Positions 43,696 to 54,263 of a DNA stretch of 64,000 nt are shown piece by piece. The first letter of the stretch is position 1. Every line of letters begins with the position of its first letter. The DNA comes from Oegoconia quadripuncta. Taxonomy: Eukaryota; Arthropoda; Insecta; Lepidoptera; Autostichidae. The notes below the pieces were generated by a model, which was not told the origin of the DNA, did no database searches, and worked only from the letters and a program-made list of their open reading frames with translations. The position numbers and the translations under genes are program-made. The stretch spans positions 21,418,324 through 21,482,323 of the forward strand of contig OX438741.1 in the NCBI GenBank assembly GCA_949316235.1. Direction: 5' to 3'.

Positions 43696-43968
43696 TTAAT
43701 GTCGAGAAGAAATTGGTTTTAGATCTCTGACATGCCAAGTACCTAAAGGCTTGCCAGAGGTGTCCGAAAGGTCGTAGATGAGTGGAGAACGTTTGCCAGT
43801 AATAAAACATTTGATAAATTTAGGAGCTAACTTTGCTGAATAGTATTTGTCTGCCGAACTAATGGTATGAAAACGTTTCCAAACCGTATCACCGACTTTG
43901 AATTCCAGATGCAGAAATATGATGCATGAGTAAAATTTACACGATGGAATAAATACATTTTTACACAA
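43696..43968 (-). pseudogene. Gypsy integrase C-terminal fragment
   Basis: A 90-codon minus-strand frame ends with the Ty3/Gypsy integrase C-terminal module: FKVGDTVWKR, YYSAKLAPKF, SPLIYDLSD, GTWHVRDLKP. The integrase zinc finger and the DDE catalytic core are missing upstream, consistent with the internal deletion. The initial MCKNVFIPS may be unrelated sequence in frame. Confidence 0.85.
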
Positions 43969-44212
43969 AGGTACGACTCTATAGAGTCCTCCAAAAGGTA
44001 CACAAGAGGAGACAGCTTATCAACAACTCTGCACTTTATATACTTGGGATATTAATAAACCGATACTTAAATACATAAAATAGATGTCTACGGCCCACGG
44101 AAACTCCAACAATCGATATCGACTGAGAAAACAGTTGGCCCTATACAAAGACGCTCAACTGGGGAAGGAAGGGAAACACACCGAGACTAGAAAAAGAGGA
44201 CAGCGTTGGCTT

Positions 44213-44322
44213 ATTTTTACAGAGTCACAACCCGCTCTGAGTGAAGGCTAATTTTGACAGAGTCACAACCCGCTCTGAGTGAAAGGCTTATTTTGACAGA
44301 GTCACAACCCGCTCGGAATTAA
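44213..44322. repeat. 37-39-bp tandem repeat, nearly three units, inside the Gypsy element
   Basis: The unit contains CAGAGTCACAACCCGCTC and TGAGTGAAGGCTAATTTT, repeated at 44213, 44250 and 44289 with the third unit partial. Located between the integrase remnant and the 5' LTR. Confidence 0.9.
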
Positions 44323-45285
44323 ATAAACTTATTATAATACAATAAATAACCATATGAATAAATAAATACGGTATCATAAAGTGCCTAGTGTTAATGGAGT
44401 TCATTCCTTTCATTACAGCAAACAAACCCTACCACGCCAACGTCAGGACTAATCTTACAAACTATCAAAACCCTACTGTCCGGACAAAAAGGCCAGATAA
44501 TTTATACTGATCCGAAAAAGAAAGAAGTAGGTATTACTAAACGAGAGAAAAGGTGTCAGAAAAATTAAAGATACTTGACAGTAGCTCAGAACAATATTGT
44601 GTCAAAAGAAAAATGTATCAAAAAAAAAAACTAAAGAGAAAGCCATAAACAAAAAAGAAAATATGTGTCAGAAAAATTTACAATTGACAAATTGGCTGAC
44701 AAATTATGATGACCATTCAACAAAGTTATGTGTGAAATTGTATGAAAATGGATATAATTTAGAAATAACTCTCCCCTATTATTAAATCTAATTGTTTTCA
44801 AGCGGTATGGGACTTACCGTGAAAACAATTGATACAAAGCTAGGTAGGTAAGTAGGAAACCTGCCTAAAATAAATAAAATATAATGAGAATGGAAAAGGT
44901 ACTAAATGTTACATGAATGATGGCGAACGTAAAAAATAAAACGAGTAAACAATTCAAATTAGGCCAAAAGAGAGATCAAAATATGTAGGTACGTATGCCG
45001 ATGGTGGCTTTTGGAATTTGGAAAAAAATAATTGAAAAATGGTATACTTACAAATAAAATATAAAAAACACTTTACAATATAAAAACACTGAACAAAACA
45101 CTTAATGTCCTTAAATTGTCTTGAGCTGAAGTCTGGCCGGAGAGAAGGTGAAGAAACGGAGGTGTAGAGATGATGACGGGAGAGATGTGGAAATACTGGA
45201 TGACACGTAGTGAAGAGCACAAACCGGGATGACACGAAAAAAAATGTGGTGGGCTGCTACCTGGTAGGGAACGTTGAGGCGCCAA

Positions 45286-45652
45286 TGTCGCGGTTCTGCG
45301 ACACTCTCAGCTGCCGTAGGTAGATATAGGAATTGGGCGCCGTAGACGAGGATGAGCTTCAGGGTCGTAGGTTTCAGGCCCCTACCAGGACTGCAGCCAC
45401 TGATGAACGGTGAAGGAGAAGGTCAGGAAGGGATAGGCACTTGAAAAACTTATAAATGATGTAATAATAATTTAAAGGAATAAAAAGGAAGAATGGAAAT
45501 AATAGTCTAGCTCGCAAGCTGCGTCAAGACTAGACTAGATTTTTGAAAATAATTTAGAATTCAGAATTTTGAATAATGTTCCAAAAAAGAAAACGCCAAA
45601 GAGATTACCGAAAAGAAGACGGAATTTAGGGGAGGTTGTACACCTCGTTACA
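45286..45652 (-). repeat. 5' LTR of the Gypsy element
   Basis: 367 bp, the upstream LTR for the minus-strand element. It would carry the promoter. On the minus strand the sequence leaving it is the primer-binding-type TTGGCGCC. Confidence 0.92.
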
Positions 45653-45683
45653 ACTTCAGACCCTTAAACCACATAACCACACC

Positions 45684-46020
45684 TTTTTTTACCGTAAGGA
45701 AAAAAATAGGGCAAACTAGGTAAGTGAAATAGAAGTTATTGGGTACTTAATGTGTTTTTTTCAAAAACGCACGTGCTTTCAGAATATTGATATGCGACTG
45801 ACGGGATTCGTAGGGTTCCTAACATGCGAAATTTATTTGGAACTCATATTTTCTCCATGTTTTTTAATTTATTTATTTTAATGATATAAATATGTGGAAT
45901 AGGCTACAAGCGCGACCATCAAATGATACAATTAAGGCTTTATTCTATGATAGTTTGGAAAAAAAAATTAAACTACCTATGGCAATACCTTTAATTTCAC
46001 TTACCTAATATGCTTTTTTT
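45684..46020 (+). mobile_element. MITE-like repeat, family M1, copy 2
   Basis: Left inner end GGGCAAACTAGGTAAGTGAA and right end TTCACTTACCTAATATGC are imperfect inverted repeats of about 20-30 bp. The interior matches 389-694. Homopolymer T-runs lie just outside both ends. Confidence 0.6.
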
Positions 46021-46540
46021 TTTACGATTTTATAAAACTCATCCGGTATATAATATAACAAAAAATTTGTCCAACAGTTTTTACAAGTCTTAGCATAGTT
46101 ATGACAAAAACAAACAAAATGTTCGATAGGGATTGGTTATTGAACTAAGTAAAGCCATGTATTTCAGGTCCACCTCCGAAGTAATCACATGAGCTTATAC
46201 TGTAGAACTTTAAGATAGCTATAAAATTATTTCAGGAGAATACTTACGTACTTACACAGTTGGCTTGGTGTGAGTATATGTGTGTGTATATACAATTAAC
46301 ATATTAATTGCACTCAACTCGCACTAAAGTATGTGGTTTTTGTTATACCGAAATGCTTCTCCTGACACCCGGTATAACCGACTTCTACCATTGAAAGCAA
46401 TGAAAAAAATATGTGCAGGCATTCGTCCTAATAGACCAAATATATGAAATAACTGAACAAAATAAATGATCCCACTGGAATGCATCACCGAGTTAAAAAG
46501 TACTAATACGTTTTAATTATTTTTTTAATAAAATTTTAAA
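46021..46540. other. Unassigned sequence
   Basis: Short simple repeats near 46275-46300; no other feature. Confidence 0.35.
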
Positions 46541-46705
46541 TATTTCGGACACTTACACCAATCATCTAGAACCCAAACTAAGCAAAGCTTGTGCTATGGA
46601 TACTAGATAACGGATTAACCTACATAAATATTTATATAAACATCCAAGACTCGGGAATAAATGTCCGTATACACCACACAAACATTTACCCCTCGCGGGA
46701 TAAAT
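46541..46705 (-). mobile_element. SINE family 2, reverse, head truncated
   Basis: ATTTCGGACACTTACACCAA, CTAGAACCCAAACTAAGC, ATCCAAGACTCGGGAATAAA and CCCCTCGCGGGAT. The sequence then jumps into a Helitron-like fragment. Confidence 0.8.
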
Positions 46706-46734
46706 AAACCTCTATTAATCGAGGATTTGATTTA

Positions 46735-46812
46735 TTTTGTGCCAAATTTCATTTAAATCCGTTCAGCCGTTAACCAAACATCACAAACTTTCTCATTTAT
46801 AAATTAGTGGGT
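46735..46812 (-). mobile_element. Helitron-like family H, 5' end, reverse
   Basis: GCCAAATTTCATTTAAATCC, GTTCAGCCGTTAACCAAACA and ACTTTCTCATTTATAAATTA. Confidence 0.6.
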
Positions 46813-47141
46813 TAGTGGGATTCTTTAAATTTTCAAAGGGTACTGTCGCACTTTGGCACGAGTCTGCACCACGGCGCAGCTTTGCATGCGATTGGCACCT
46901 AACCAAATACGTCGAGATATTATCGCACAGATAACATAATTACAAGGCAGTTCCACTATGGCGTTGTTTGTAATATAGTTACACATACCATATGGTGAAA
47001 CCATTTGGAACATCCAAATAGTAAGTTTTGTGATATCTCTGACCCCCCTTTCGGGATATAGATTATGACTTTATGTGTGTATGTATTTAGGGTACCTAAT
47101 AAGGCACAAATATGAAGTTGTGTGTTATGTATGACTCACTG

Positions 47142-47368
47142 GTTTTCCGCCCAGGGCTTGGCCTGTGTGCAATAACTTTATCGCGGAAATTTGTTTATCC
47201 CGCGAGAATTACTCACTTTATCGGGATAAAAAATATCCTTGTAATCCAAGGTATATTCTACTTATATACCTTCATCCAAATTCGTTCATCCGTTTCGCCG
47301 TGATTGTGTAACAAACAGAAAAACAAAGAAACATCCAAACTTTCGCATTTATAATATTAGTTACATAG
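47142..47368 (-). mobile_element. Helitron-like family H, full-length, reverse
   Basis: Starts at ACTGGTTTTCCGCCCAGGGC and ends AAACTTTCGCATTTATAATA then TTAGT. Contains ATCGCGGAAATTTGTTTATC and ATCCAAATTCGTTCATCCG. Confidence 0.75.
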
Positions 47369-47811
47369 ATTACCATAGACTTTCCAGTTGCATGATGCTA
47401 GAATACACGTAGTGAAACACAGCTTTTTTGATAAGGGCAATAATCTGTCCTGAATTAGGACCAAATAAGGAAAAAATAGTTTTTATTTTTTTTATTTTGT
47501 TTATTATGAAACAAACAGTCGTTTATGAACATATTCAAAACTTAAAATGAAATAAATCTAGACCTATAGTTTCCACAATTTTTATAAACTTATAATTTAA
47601 GAGATTTAAATGTTACAATTTATAAAGTGCAGTGGTAAGCCAAAAAAAAAAGAACAGTAACAAACAACATTGGTTATTGTGAGGCAGAGTCGACGGATAG
47701 CCTATTGTTGTAAATCCATCACTATATCCCATCAAATAACCGCCATCATATATCATATATATTTATCATAACACAAAATATATTATCATACAACATATTA
47801 TGATAATATGT

Positions 47812-49551
47812 TTCTATCTATCTAAATATATAAAGGAAGAAACTGACTGACTGACTGACATATCAACGCACAGGCCAAACCGCTGGGTTTAGAGTTTCCA
47901 AATTTGGCACGTAGGTTCCTTACGAGGTCTAGGGGAGCACTAAGAAAGGATTTTTCGAAATTCACCCTTTAAGGGGGTGAAACAGGGGTGGGAAGTTTGT
48001 ATGAAGAAACAGTATAACTTGGACATTTCGACTATTTTCGACTCGAAACTTCGCAAGAGTTCTCCTAGGAACAAATAAGCTAATACGTGTTTTGAGATTT
48101 TTCGAAAAACAACCCCCTGTGTTGTGAAATGGGCGTTAAAACCATAAAATCGATATTGGTGTCGTTATTTAGGTTTTATGGGATGTTGATTATGAAACTG
48201 ACATTTATTTTAAGTTAACCCTCTAGGATTGAGATAGGAGTGGGGGTTGCTACCCAAAAAAGTCTATATTGGACAACCCGCTGGGGTGTGAAATGGGGGT
48301 TAAAACCATATAATCGATAATGGTGTCGTTATTTAGATTTTATGGGATGTTGATTATGAATATGACATTTATTTTAAGTTAACTCTCTAGGGTTGAGATA
48401 GGGGTGGGGGTTGATAACAAAAAAGTGAATATTGGTGTGATTATTTAGGTTTTTTGGGACGTTGATTACGAAAATGCCATTTGTTTAGAAGCTAACCCTT
48501 TGGTGTTAGAGAATGAGATAAGAGTGAGTTGAGATTTTTCGAAAAACAGCCCCCTGGGGTGTGAAATGGGGGTTGAAACCATAAAATCGATATTGGTGTC
48601 GTTATTTAGGTTTTTTGGGATGTTGATTATGAAAATGACATTTATTTTTAGCCAACCCTCTAGGGGTGTGATAGGGGTGGGGGATGATACCAAAAAAGTC
48701 TATATTGGTGTCGTTATTTAGGTTTTTTGGGACGTTGATTGCGAAAATTACATTTATTTTGAAGCTAATCCCTTACGGGTTGCGATAGTGGTAGGGGTTG
48801 AAATCACAAATTCAAATTGGTGTCGAAGTCGAAGAGTCAGAGTCGAAGAGTCAATGTCGAAGATTCAAATACGAAATTCAAAGTCGAAGGCTCAAATTCG
48901 AAGGCTCAAAGTCGAAGGCTGAAAGTCGAAGGCTCAAAGTCGAAGACTCAAAGTCGAAGGCTCAAAGTCAAAGGCTCAAAGACGAAGGCTCAAATTCGAA
49001 GGCTCAAAGTCGAAGGCTGAAAGTCGAAGGCTCAAAGTCGAAGGCTAAAAGTCGAAGACTCAAAGTCGAAGACTCAAAGTCGAAAGCTCAAAGTCGAAGG
49101 CTCAAAGTCAAAGGCTCAAAATCATAGTCAAAGTCATAGTCAAAGTTTTAGTCAAAGTCATAGTCCTAGTCAAAGGGGTGAATAGAGTTTCCAAATTTGG
49201 CACGTAGGTTCCTTACGAAGTCTAGGGGAGCACTAAGAAAGGATTTTTCAAAATTCACCCTTTAAGGGGGTGAAACAGGGGTGGGAAGTTTGTATGAAGA
49301 AACAGAATAACTTGGACATTTCGACTATTTTCGACTAAGAGTACTCCTAGGAACAAATAAGCTAATACGTGTTTTGAGATTTTTCGAAAAACAACCCCCT
49401 GGGTTGTGAAATGGTGGTTAAAACCATAAAATCGATATCGATATCGATAAACTCTACATGGTAATTTTTCTGCTGAATGTATTCCCGTGGGAAAGTAATA
49501 AAGTGTTGATTCATGTAGTCTACGCGGACGAAGTCGCGGGCAGCTGCTAGT
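47812..49551 (+). mobile_element. Large Helitron-like element with internal repeats
   Basis: Begins TCTATCTATCTAAATATATA, AAGGAAGAAACTGACTGACT. Ends ACGCGGACGAAGTCGCGGGC followed by AGCTGCTAGT, where CGCGGGCAGCTGCTAG gives the GC-rich palindromic end expected of Helitrons before CTAGT. Inside are a direct repeat of about 250 bp (47888-48152 and 49184-49433), several longer units repeating ATCGATATTGGTGTCGTTAT and TTTAGGTTTTTTGGGA, and a 14-bp minisatellite. No Rep/helicase. Both start and end are approximate because Helitrons make no target duplication. Confidence 0.6.
48820..49170 (+). repeat. 14-bp minisatellite within the Helitron-like element
   Basis: Roughly 20 units of AAAGTCGAAGGCTC with variants (GAAGACTC, CAAAGGCTC), shading at the end into shorter AGTCAAAGTCAT units. 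It produces plus-strand frames of 109 and 67 codons rich in S, K and R with a 14-residue period; these are not genes. Confidence 0.95.
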
Positions 49552-50274
49552 ACATGTATATATATATATATACTTATACATAATAATAACAAGTATATCA
49601 AGCCTTAGCTAACTTAAAAGCTTTCTTCAATGAGTTCAATGAATAGTAGAAAATATCAACGTTAAGAAGTTTTTCGTTGTTATTATATAGTCTACAAGCA
49701 CGTTTTATAAACATATTTTCTGCGTAACACGTTCTGCTATTGGAGATATGAAATAAATCTTTTTTTCTAGTGAAACTGTAGTTTAACAGTTATTTAATAT
49801 TTTAAGTGACCATTCTGGCATCACGTGTTGTTGGAATCCTCATTCCCATACGCAGAGACTGCTTTACCTACAATTCTCCTATGATTATAATTTATATCCT
49901 CAAAATAGTTCTTCAAAAACAACGAAGTTATTTATCTAAATAAGGAAGATCATTCTGAAAATGGGCAGCGCACACGACGATTTTCGTCGGTCGCACTTTT
50001 ATGTCACAATTTTTGAGGCTATAAATTATAATCATGAATCTGCACACGGTTTATTTTAATTTAATAAAATTACCTACACTTTAAATTTAAAATTGCTCAT
50101 GATTTTTCTAAATTGTCGAATTGTTCTAAAATCTCCCAGCCAAGATAATCAGTTCCAGCTTTTATCTCGATTACTGGGAAACTACATATATTTTCGAATT
50201 ATTTCCTAAAAATCGATCTCAGCAAATGTTTCTCCGAAGTTGCCAATCGTTATAGATAGGTCGTTACCACACGG
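49552..50274. other. Short (AT)n run, then unassigned sequence
   Basis: (AT)n at 49556-49572, otherwise no recognised feature. Confidence 0.35.
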
Positions 50275-50430
50275 AATGTTTCGTCTGTGTTTTCCAAATC
50301 TTATAATTTTAGGTTGCTCAAGTCTAGGGTGAATAAGCATTTACTAGAACCGCGTGACTCGTCCTCGGCTACATTATATTCACTGAACATCCGAAAAGAT
50401 TGTGGTTAAACGCATCAATCATAAAAGAAA
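50275..50430 (+). pseudogene. Non-LTR family Y 3' end, diverged
   Basis: GGTTGCTCAAGTCTAGGGTG, AATAAGCATTTACTAGAACC, GATTGTGGTTAAACGC and an A-rich end follow the order of the Y copy at 30690-30870. Confidence 0.65.
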
Positions 50431-50519
50431 ATTGTACCCTGCTGGAAAACCACACACACATCCACATACACAATACAAATTACATCGAGCCGTGGATGCA
50501 ATTACTTGTCTGAAAATAA

Positions 50520-50632
50520 AAAGCAAGTGCACCATATGCCACAAATACATTTAATTATGGAAAACGTTATATACCTACGAAATTTTCTGCATTTGTTGGC
50601 AATAAATACTTTTTCTTTCTTTCTTTCTTTCA
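50520..50632 (+). mobile_element. Short (TTTC)n-tailed retroposon end
   Basis: ACAAATACATTTAATTATGG to GGCAATAAATACTTTTTC and (TTTC)n at about 50608-50630. Likely the same family as 31940-32158. Confidence 0.55.
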
Positions 50633-51599
50633 TATTTTGTGATGGTACTCCACAATCGCAGTGCCTCTGTTACTGGTCTATGAAGTCTCACTTCGCTAGA
50701 TTTTCTCCAGCGACCTGAATTCACTGGCGATTTAGCGTCTTACCATAACTTGTGACTAAGTGGTAAGGGTTATTTCAGTTCGCCAAACCTCGGAGGGGCA
50801 CATTTTGCTGCCACAATTGTTCTCTTGCCGACTTTGTACTAGTATGAACGGAATGTTATACGCAAAAAGTCACATCAGCTATACCCCAGTTTGGCCGACA
50901 ACCAACTTTCAGGCCGCCAGCTGCTGAAAATCTTAACGTTTCCGTGATTCACGTAACACTCATCATATAGATACAAATTCATAAGCGCCCACATTCTCTT
51001 ATATTAGTCAGGCCCTCGATTTGATAGCGCGATGTGGGATGTTCCATTTGAACCAAATAAAATAATTTAATGATATAAATTACTTCTTCGAATCCAATTT
51101 TTATATTGTACTTTTACAAAAGTTTCGTATTTATACGACTTGTCTGCTCTTTGTAATCCTACCTAGCCTGATGGTAGCCTTTGGTGCAATTAATAATTAA
51201 CCCCACAGCCTTGTAGATTTAATACTCCCACCTGAGTACCCCGTATTTTATAGTCTACAAATGGGGAATTTTCTGTGCAATTCCCTTAATGGGTTAAAAA
51301 TCCTCAACAGCAATTATGAGTTTCCTAATGCCGTTGTTTGAGGTAATGAGGTCGTTTTGGGGGACGTAACGACCCCTAACATTATCCTCGTCTGGGTGCA
51401 ATGCCCTTTACTGCCTTCCTGATATGGTTCCTGAAATATAATGTCTTCCAGCCTTGATATAAATATCCTGCCAAACTTTAACTATCACTATCTCCAATTT
51501 GTTTGTCCATTTTAAACCTAAAGGTCTCAGTATTTGATTTATGATGAAAATAATGATATTAATAATGTCCACAACATGTTTTTTATGAAGAACTAGAGA
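50633..51599. other. Unassigned sequence
   Basis: No recognised gene or repeat. Confidence 0.35.
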
Positions 51600-51690
51600 C
51601 ACGTTTCACCACAATGACCTGGTGGAAAGTGACGATGATGACGAACATGAAGCACGCAGTAAATGCCTGTTCAACATAGACTTGAATCGC
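51600..51690 (-). mobile_element. Non-LTR family Y scrap, reverse
   Basis: CACCACAATGACCTGGTGGA, AAGTGACGATGATGACG and CAGTAAATGCCTGTTCAAC match the reverse Y end at 28100-28185. Confidence 0.6.
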
Positions 51691-52450
51691 CAAAATTGTA
51701 ACATCACATGAGCAAAGTGTCTTACATATTTTCTGTCTTACTATAAGGCCTGTAATCTCAAGATTGAGATCCATCTTGACTTGACACTTGTAGTAAAAGA
51801 CACATACAGGCTGTTAGGAAGGTTGATGCAAACCTTATGGGGAGACATTCTAAGATAAACTTATAAGCAAAATAAAAATAGGAGCTGAGTACTTTACAAG
51901 CTGTACAAGAGTGTATAATTTTCCATTGAGCCCATTTAATATATCTGTATCAATCGCTACTGCACGAGAGAATGCAAAGTGGCTCAAAATGTTTCACTTT
52001 GTCTATATAGATCAAAGCGAGGCATGCAAGCACTCAGTTTTCTTACTGGCAACTTGGCCTGCGCATTATCTTGCGCTTTGATATCCAATAAAGAACCAAG
52101 TGCTCTATTCAAGAGGAAAAACCTTGAATTTACCAATGTTTCCCATTTCCCAAGGTGAAGCAAGAGGTAGATGTTTCTTTTCACGACCGAAGCAATTTTT
52201 CACCAAAGGCCCGCCCGACTATTACGCGGAACCGAGTCATTCACTCTCAGATCTGGGTCGGACTGAAATAGATGTAAATGAGAAGTCATTACTTTAATAC
52301 ACCTGTTAATTTCTAAATAAGTATTTTATCCTTGTCTATTTAAGGTTATTGGTCTAATCATCATATTAAAAATATAAATAAGTGATTGGTTGTGGTGGCA
52401 ATTACAGCCTTGAGTCTTTCCATAGTAAATTTTGGTAAAAGTAACATTAA
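51691..52450. other. Unassigned sequence
   Basis: Frames of 60-66 codons at 51984-52297 on both strands overlap each other and have no recognisable domain. No feature is supported. Confidence 0.3.
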
Positions 52451-52540
52451 TAGTGATTAGAAACTCTGCTGCTATACCAAAAGGTCGCGGGTTCGAATCC
52501 TGCTGGGGGCATATGTTTGTATGACGAATACGGACATGAA
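52451..52540 (+). mobile_element. SINE family 3, head only
   Basis: GTGATTAGAAACTCTGCTGC, GGTCGCGGGTTCGAATCC and CTGGGGGCATATGTTTGTAT, then cut at GAATACGGACATG. Confidence 0.8.
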
Positions 52541-52589
52541 ACATGGCTGAAAACTGGTCTCCTGGCTTAGTCTTTCATTTAAAAAAAGC

Positions 52590-52712
52590 ACTCAAATTGG
52601 ACTACACATTACTGAGATACGTCCGGACAAAGATTGGGCACATACGGACACACACACACAACGCCGTCAAACACATAATACCTATCGTTTTCGTCGGGGG
52701 TTTAAAAAATAT
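52590..52712 (-). mobile_element. Interspersed repeat family E, reverse
   Basis: GCACTCAAATTGGACTACAC, (AC)n and ATCGTTTTCGTCGGGGG correspond in reverse to the copy at 25783-25985. It lies between two SINE-3 pieces of opposite orientation. Confidence 0.5.
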
Positions 52713-52714
52713 AA

Positions 52715-52957
52715 TATCCTTGGCCATCTAGTTCCACACTAAGCAACTAGGCTTGTGTTGTGGATACCAGATGGTTGATACACTACACAAATACATTTTT
52801 TTTTTGTAAATAAATACGTATTTTAATGAAAAATATCCATAACTTGGGTACACATGTCCGTATTCATCATACAAATATATGCCCCTAGCGGAATTCGAAC
52901 CCGCGACGTTTTGGCATAGCAGCAGAGTTTCTAACCACTACACCAAACAGGTGGTCA
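52715..52957 (-). mobile_element. SINE family 3, reference full-length copy, reverse
   Basis: GGCCATCTAGTTCCACACTA, GGATACCAGATGGTTGATAC, GGGTACACATGTCCGTATTC, CCCCTAGCGGAATTCGAACC (B-box-like), and TAACCACTACACCAAACAGG at the head. Confidence 0.88.
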
Positions 52958-53320
52958 AAACACAATGATATATGATCAATGCAGTCCACGCCCGTTGCTT
53001 GTTATTCAGACGAAGGTAGGCACCAACAGACCGACGTCATCTATATATTCAAAATCATTAGTCAATCGGGACGTGAAAACAAGGCGATAAAAGTCGCCTC
53101 GACTGCCTGTATATTACCATACGTCTTCATAAAGGCTGTAGTAATGGATTACGTTCGTTCTAGAAAATATAACGATTACCCTGGTATGTTAACGTCTATA
53201 GGAGGGGGTGATCACTTTCCATCAGGATGGCTGTCCGTCTACGCAAAATAGGAGTATACATTTAAATCCTGTTTGTCTGTGTCATTACAGCGCAAAAAAG
53301 ACAGAACCGATTTAAAATTG

Positions 53321-53553
53321 GACGACCGATTGGTGTAGTGGATAGTGACCCTATCAGCGAAACCAACGGTTGCGGGTTCGAATTCCGCGACGGGTAAATG
53401 TTTGTATGATGAATACGAACATTTATTCCCGAGTCTTGGATGTTAATATGAATATTTATGTATGTTTATCCGTTATCTAGTATTCATAGCACAAGCTTTG
53501 CTTAGTTTGGGACTAGATGATTGGTGTAAGTGTCCGAAATATTAAAAAAAAAA
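53321..53553 (+). mobile_element. SINE family 2, full length, first of a pair
   Basis: GACGACCGATTGGTGTAGTG, GCGGGTTCGAATTCCGCG, ATTCCCGAGTCTTGGATG, CCGTTATCTAGTATTC, GGTGTAAGTGTCCGAAAT then an A-run of 12. Confidence 0.9.
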
Positions 53554-53570
53554 AATGGTTTTTATTGTTG

Positions 53571-53777
53571 CTCGATTGGTGTAGTGGGGTAGTGACCATG
53601 TCTGCGAAACTAATGATTGCCGGTTCAAAACCCGCGAAGAGTAAATTATTGTGAGATATACGAACATTTATTGCTGAGTCGTGGATGTTTATATAAATAT
53701 TTATGCATATCTAGTATCCGTAGTACAAAGTTTGATTAGTTTGGTACTAGATGAATGGTATAAGATTCCGAAGTATT
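53571..53777 (+). mobile_element. SINE family 2, more diverged, second of the pair
   Basis: CTCGATTGGTGTAGTGGGG, GATTGCCGGTTCAAAACCC, ATTGCTGAGTCGTGGATG and ATATCTAGTATCCGTAG. It is clearly older than its neighbour, so the two did not arise by one recent duplication. Confidence 0.85.
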
Positions 53778-54263
53778 TATTTATTCTCGAAAGCTGGAAT
53801 TTTTGAAATATTTCTTAGCCAAGTTTTGATGGAAATAGGCTAAATCTTTTCGATTATCGGGGGTTTATTGTTTTCAATTTGTTAATTTATTAGGATCTTG
53901 TCAAATACTCAATATGATATATTCAGCTATTACATATTTTAAAACCATACTTATCTACTCTCCTACACTATACTGAATTCTTCTAGTCTTGGGAGACGTT
54001 CGCTTGTGCTACCCAGGCTTACGCGAAGTTGAAATTTAAAATAACGGTACTTATTTTCTAATCCCATCGACGTCGAAAAGTGGATACTCTTAAGCGGGCT
54101 TTGAAGATAGATTTATAAATAGAACGCCGAGGTCGTTCAACCCAACAATATAGCCAATCAACAAGTAGATACAATAATATTTGTTCTGTACATTTTCAAA
54201 TTCTACCCTAAATACATTTCCTACCATATCACACGCATGAGTAATAAAGTTGTTAATTTTTAG

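Larger units (their letters stand above)
42632..45652 (-). mobile_element. Ty3/Gypsy LTR retrotransposon, internally deleted
   Basis: A 3021-bp element bounded by two 367-bp LTRs with TGT...ACA ends and a 4-bp duplication ACTT (42628-42631, 45653-45656). The integrase remnant and primer-binding-type sequence show it reads on the minus strand. Directly inside the upstream LTR the minus strand reads TTGGCGCCTCAACG, like a tRNA-complementary primer site. Next to the downstream LTR is a purine-rich GCGGAGCGGGGTATT. gag, protease, reverse transcriptase and RNase H are not detectable, so the copy depends on others for movement. The two LTRs show no difference by eye, which implies recent insertion. 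Confidence 0.88.

Noticed and set aside
44954..45235. 93-codon minus-strand frame inside the Gypsy element as a gag or env remnant
   Set aside because: No zinc knuckle, protease or envelope motif is visible; composition looks non-coding.
48798..49127. 109-codon charged repeat protein
   Set aside because: It is created entirely by a 14-bp minisatellite inside a Helitron-like element.
49362..49601. Minus-strand frames of 79 and 108 codons
   Set aside because: They lie in the direct repeat and end of the Helitron-like element and include (AT)n-derived residues.
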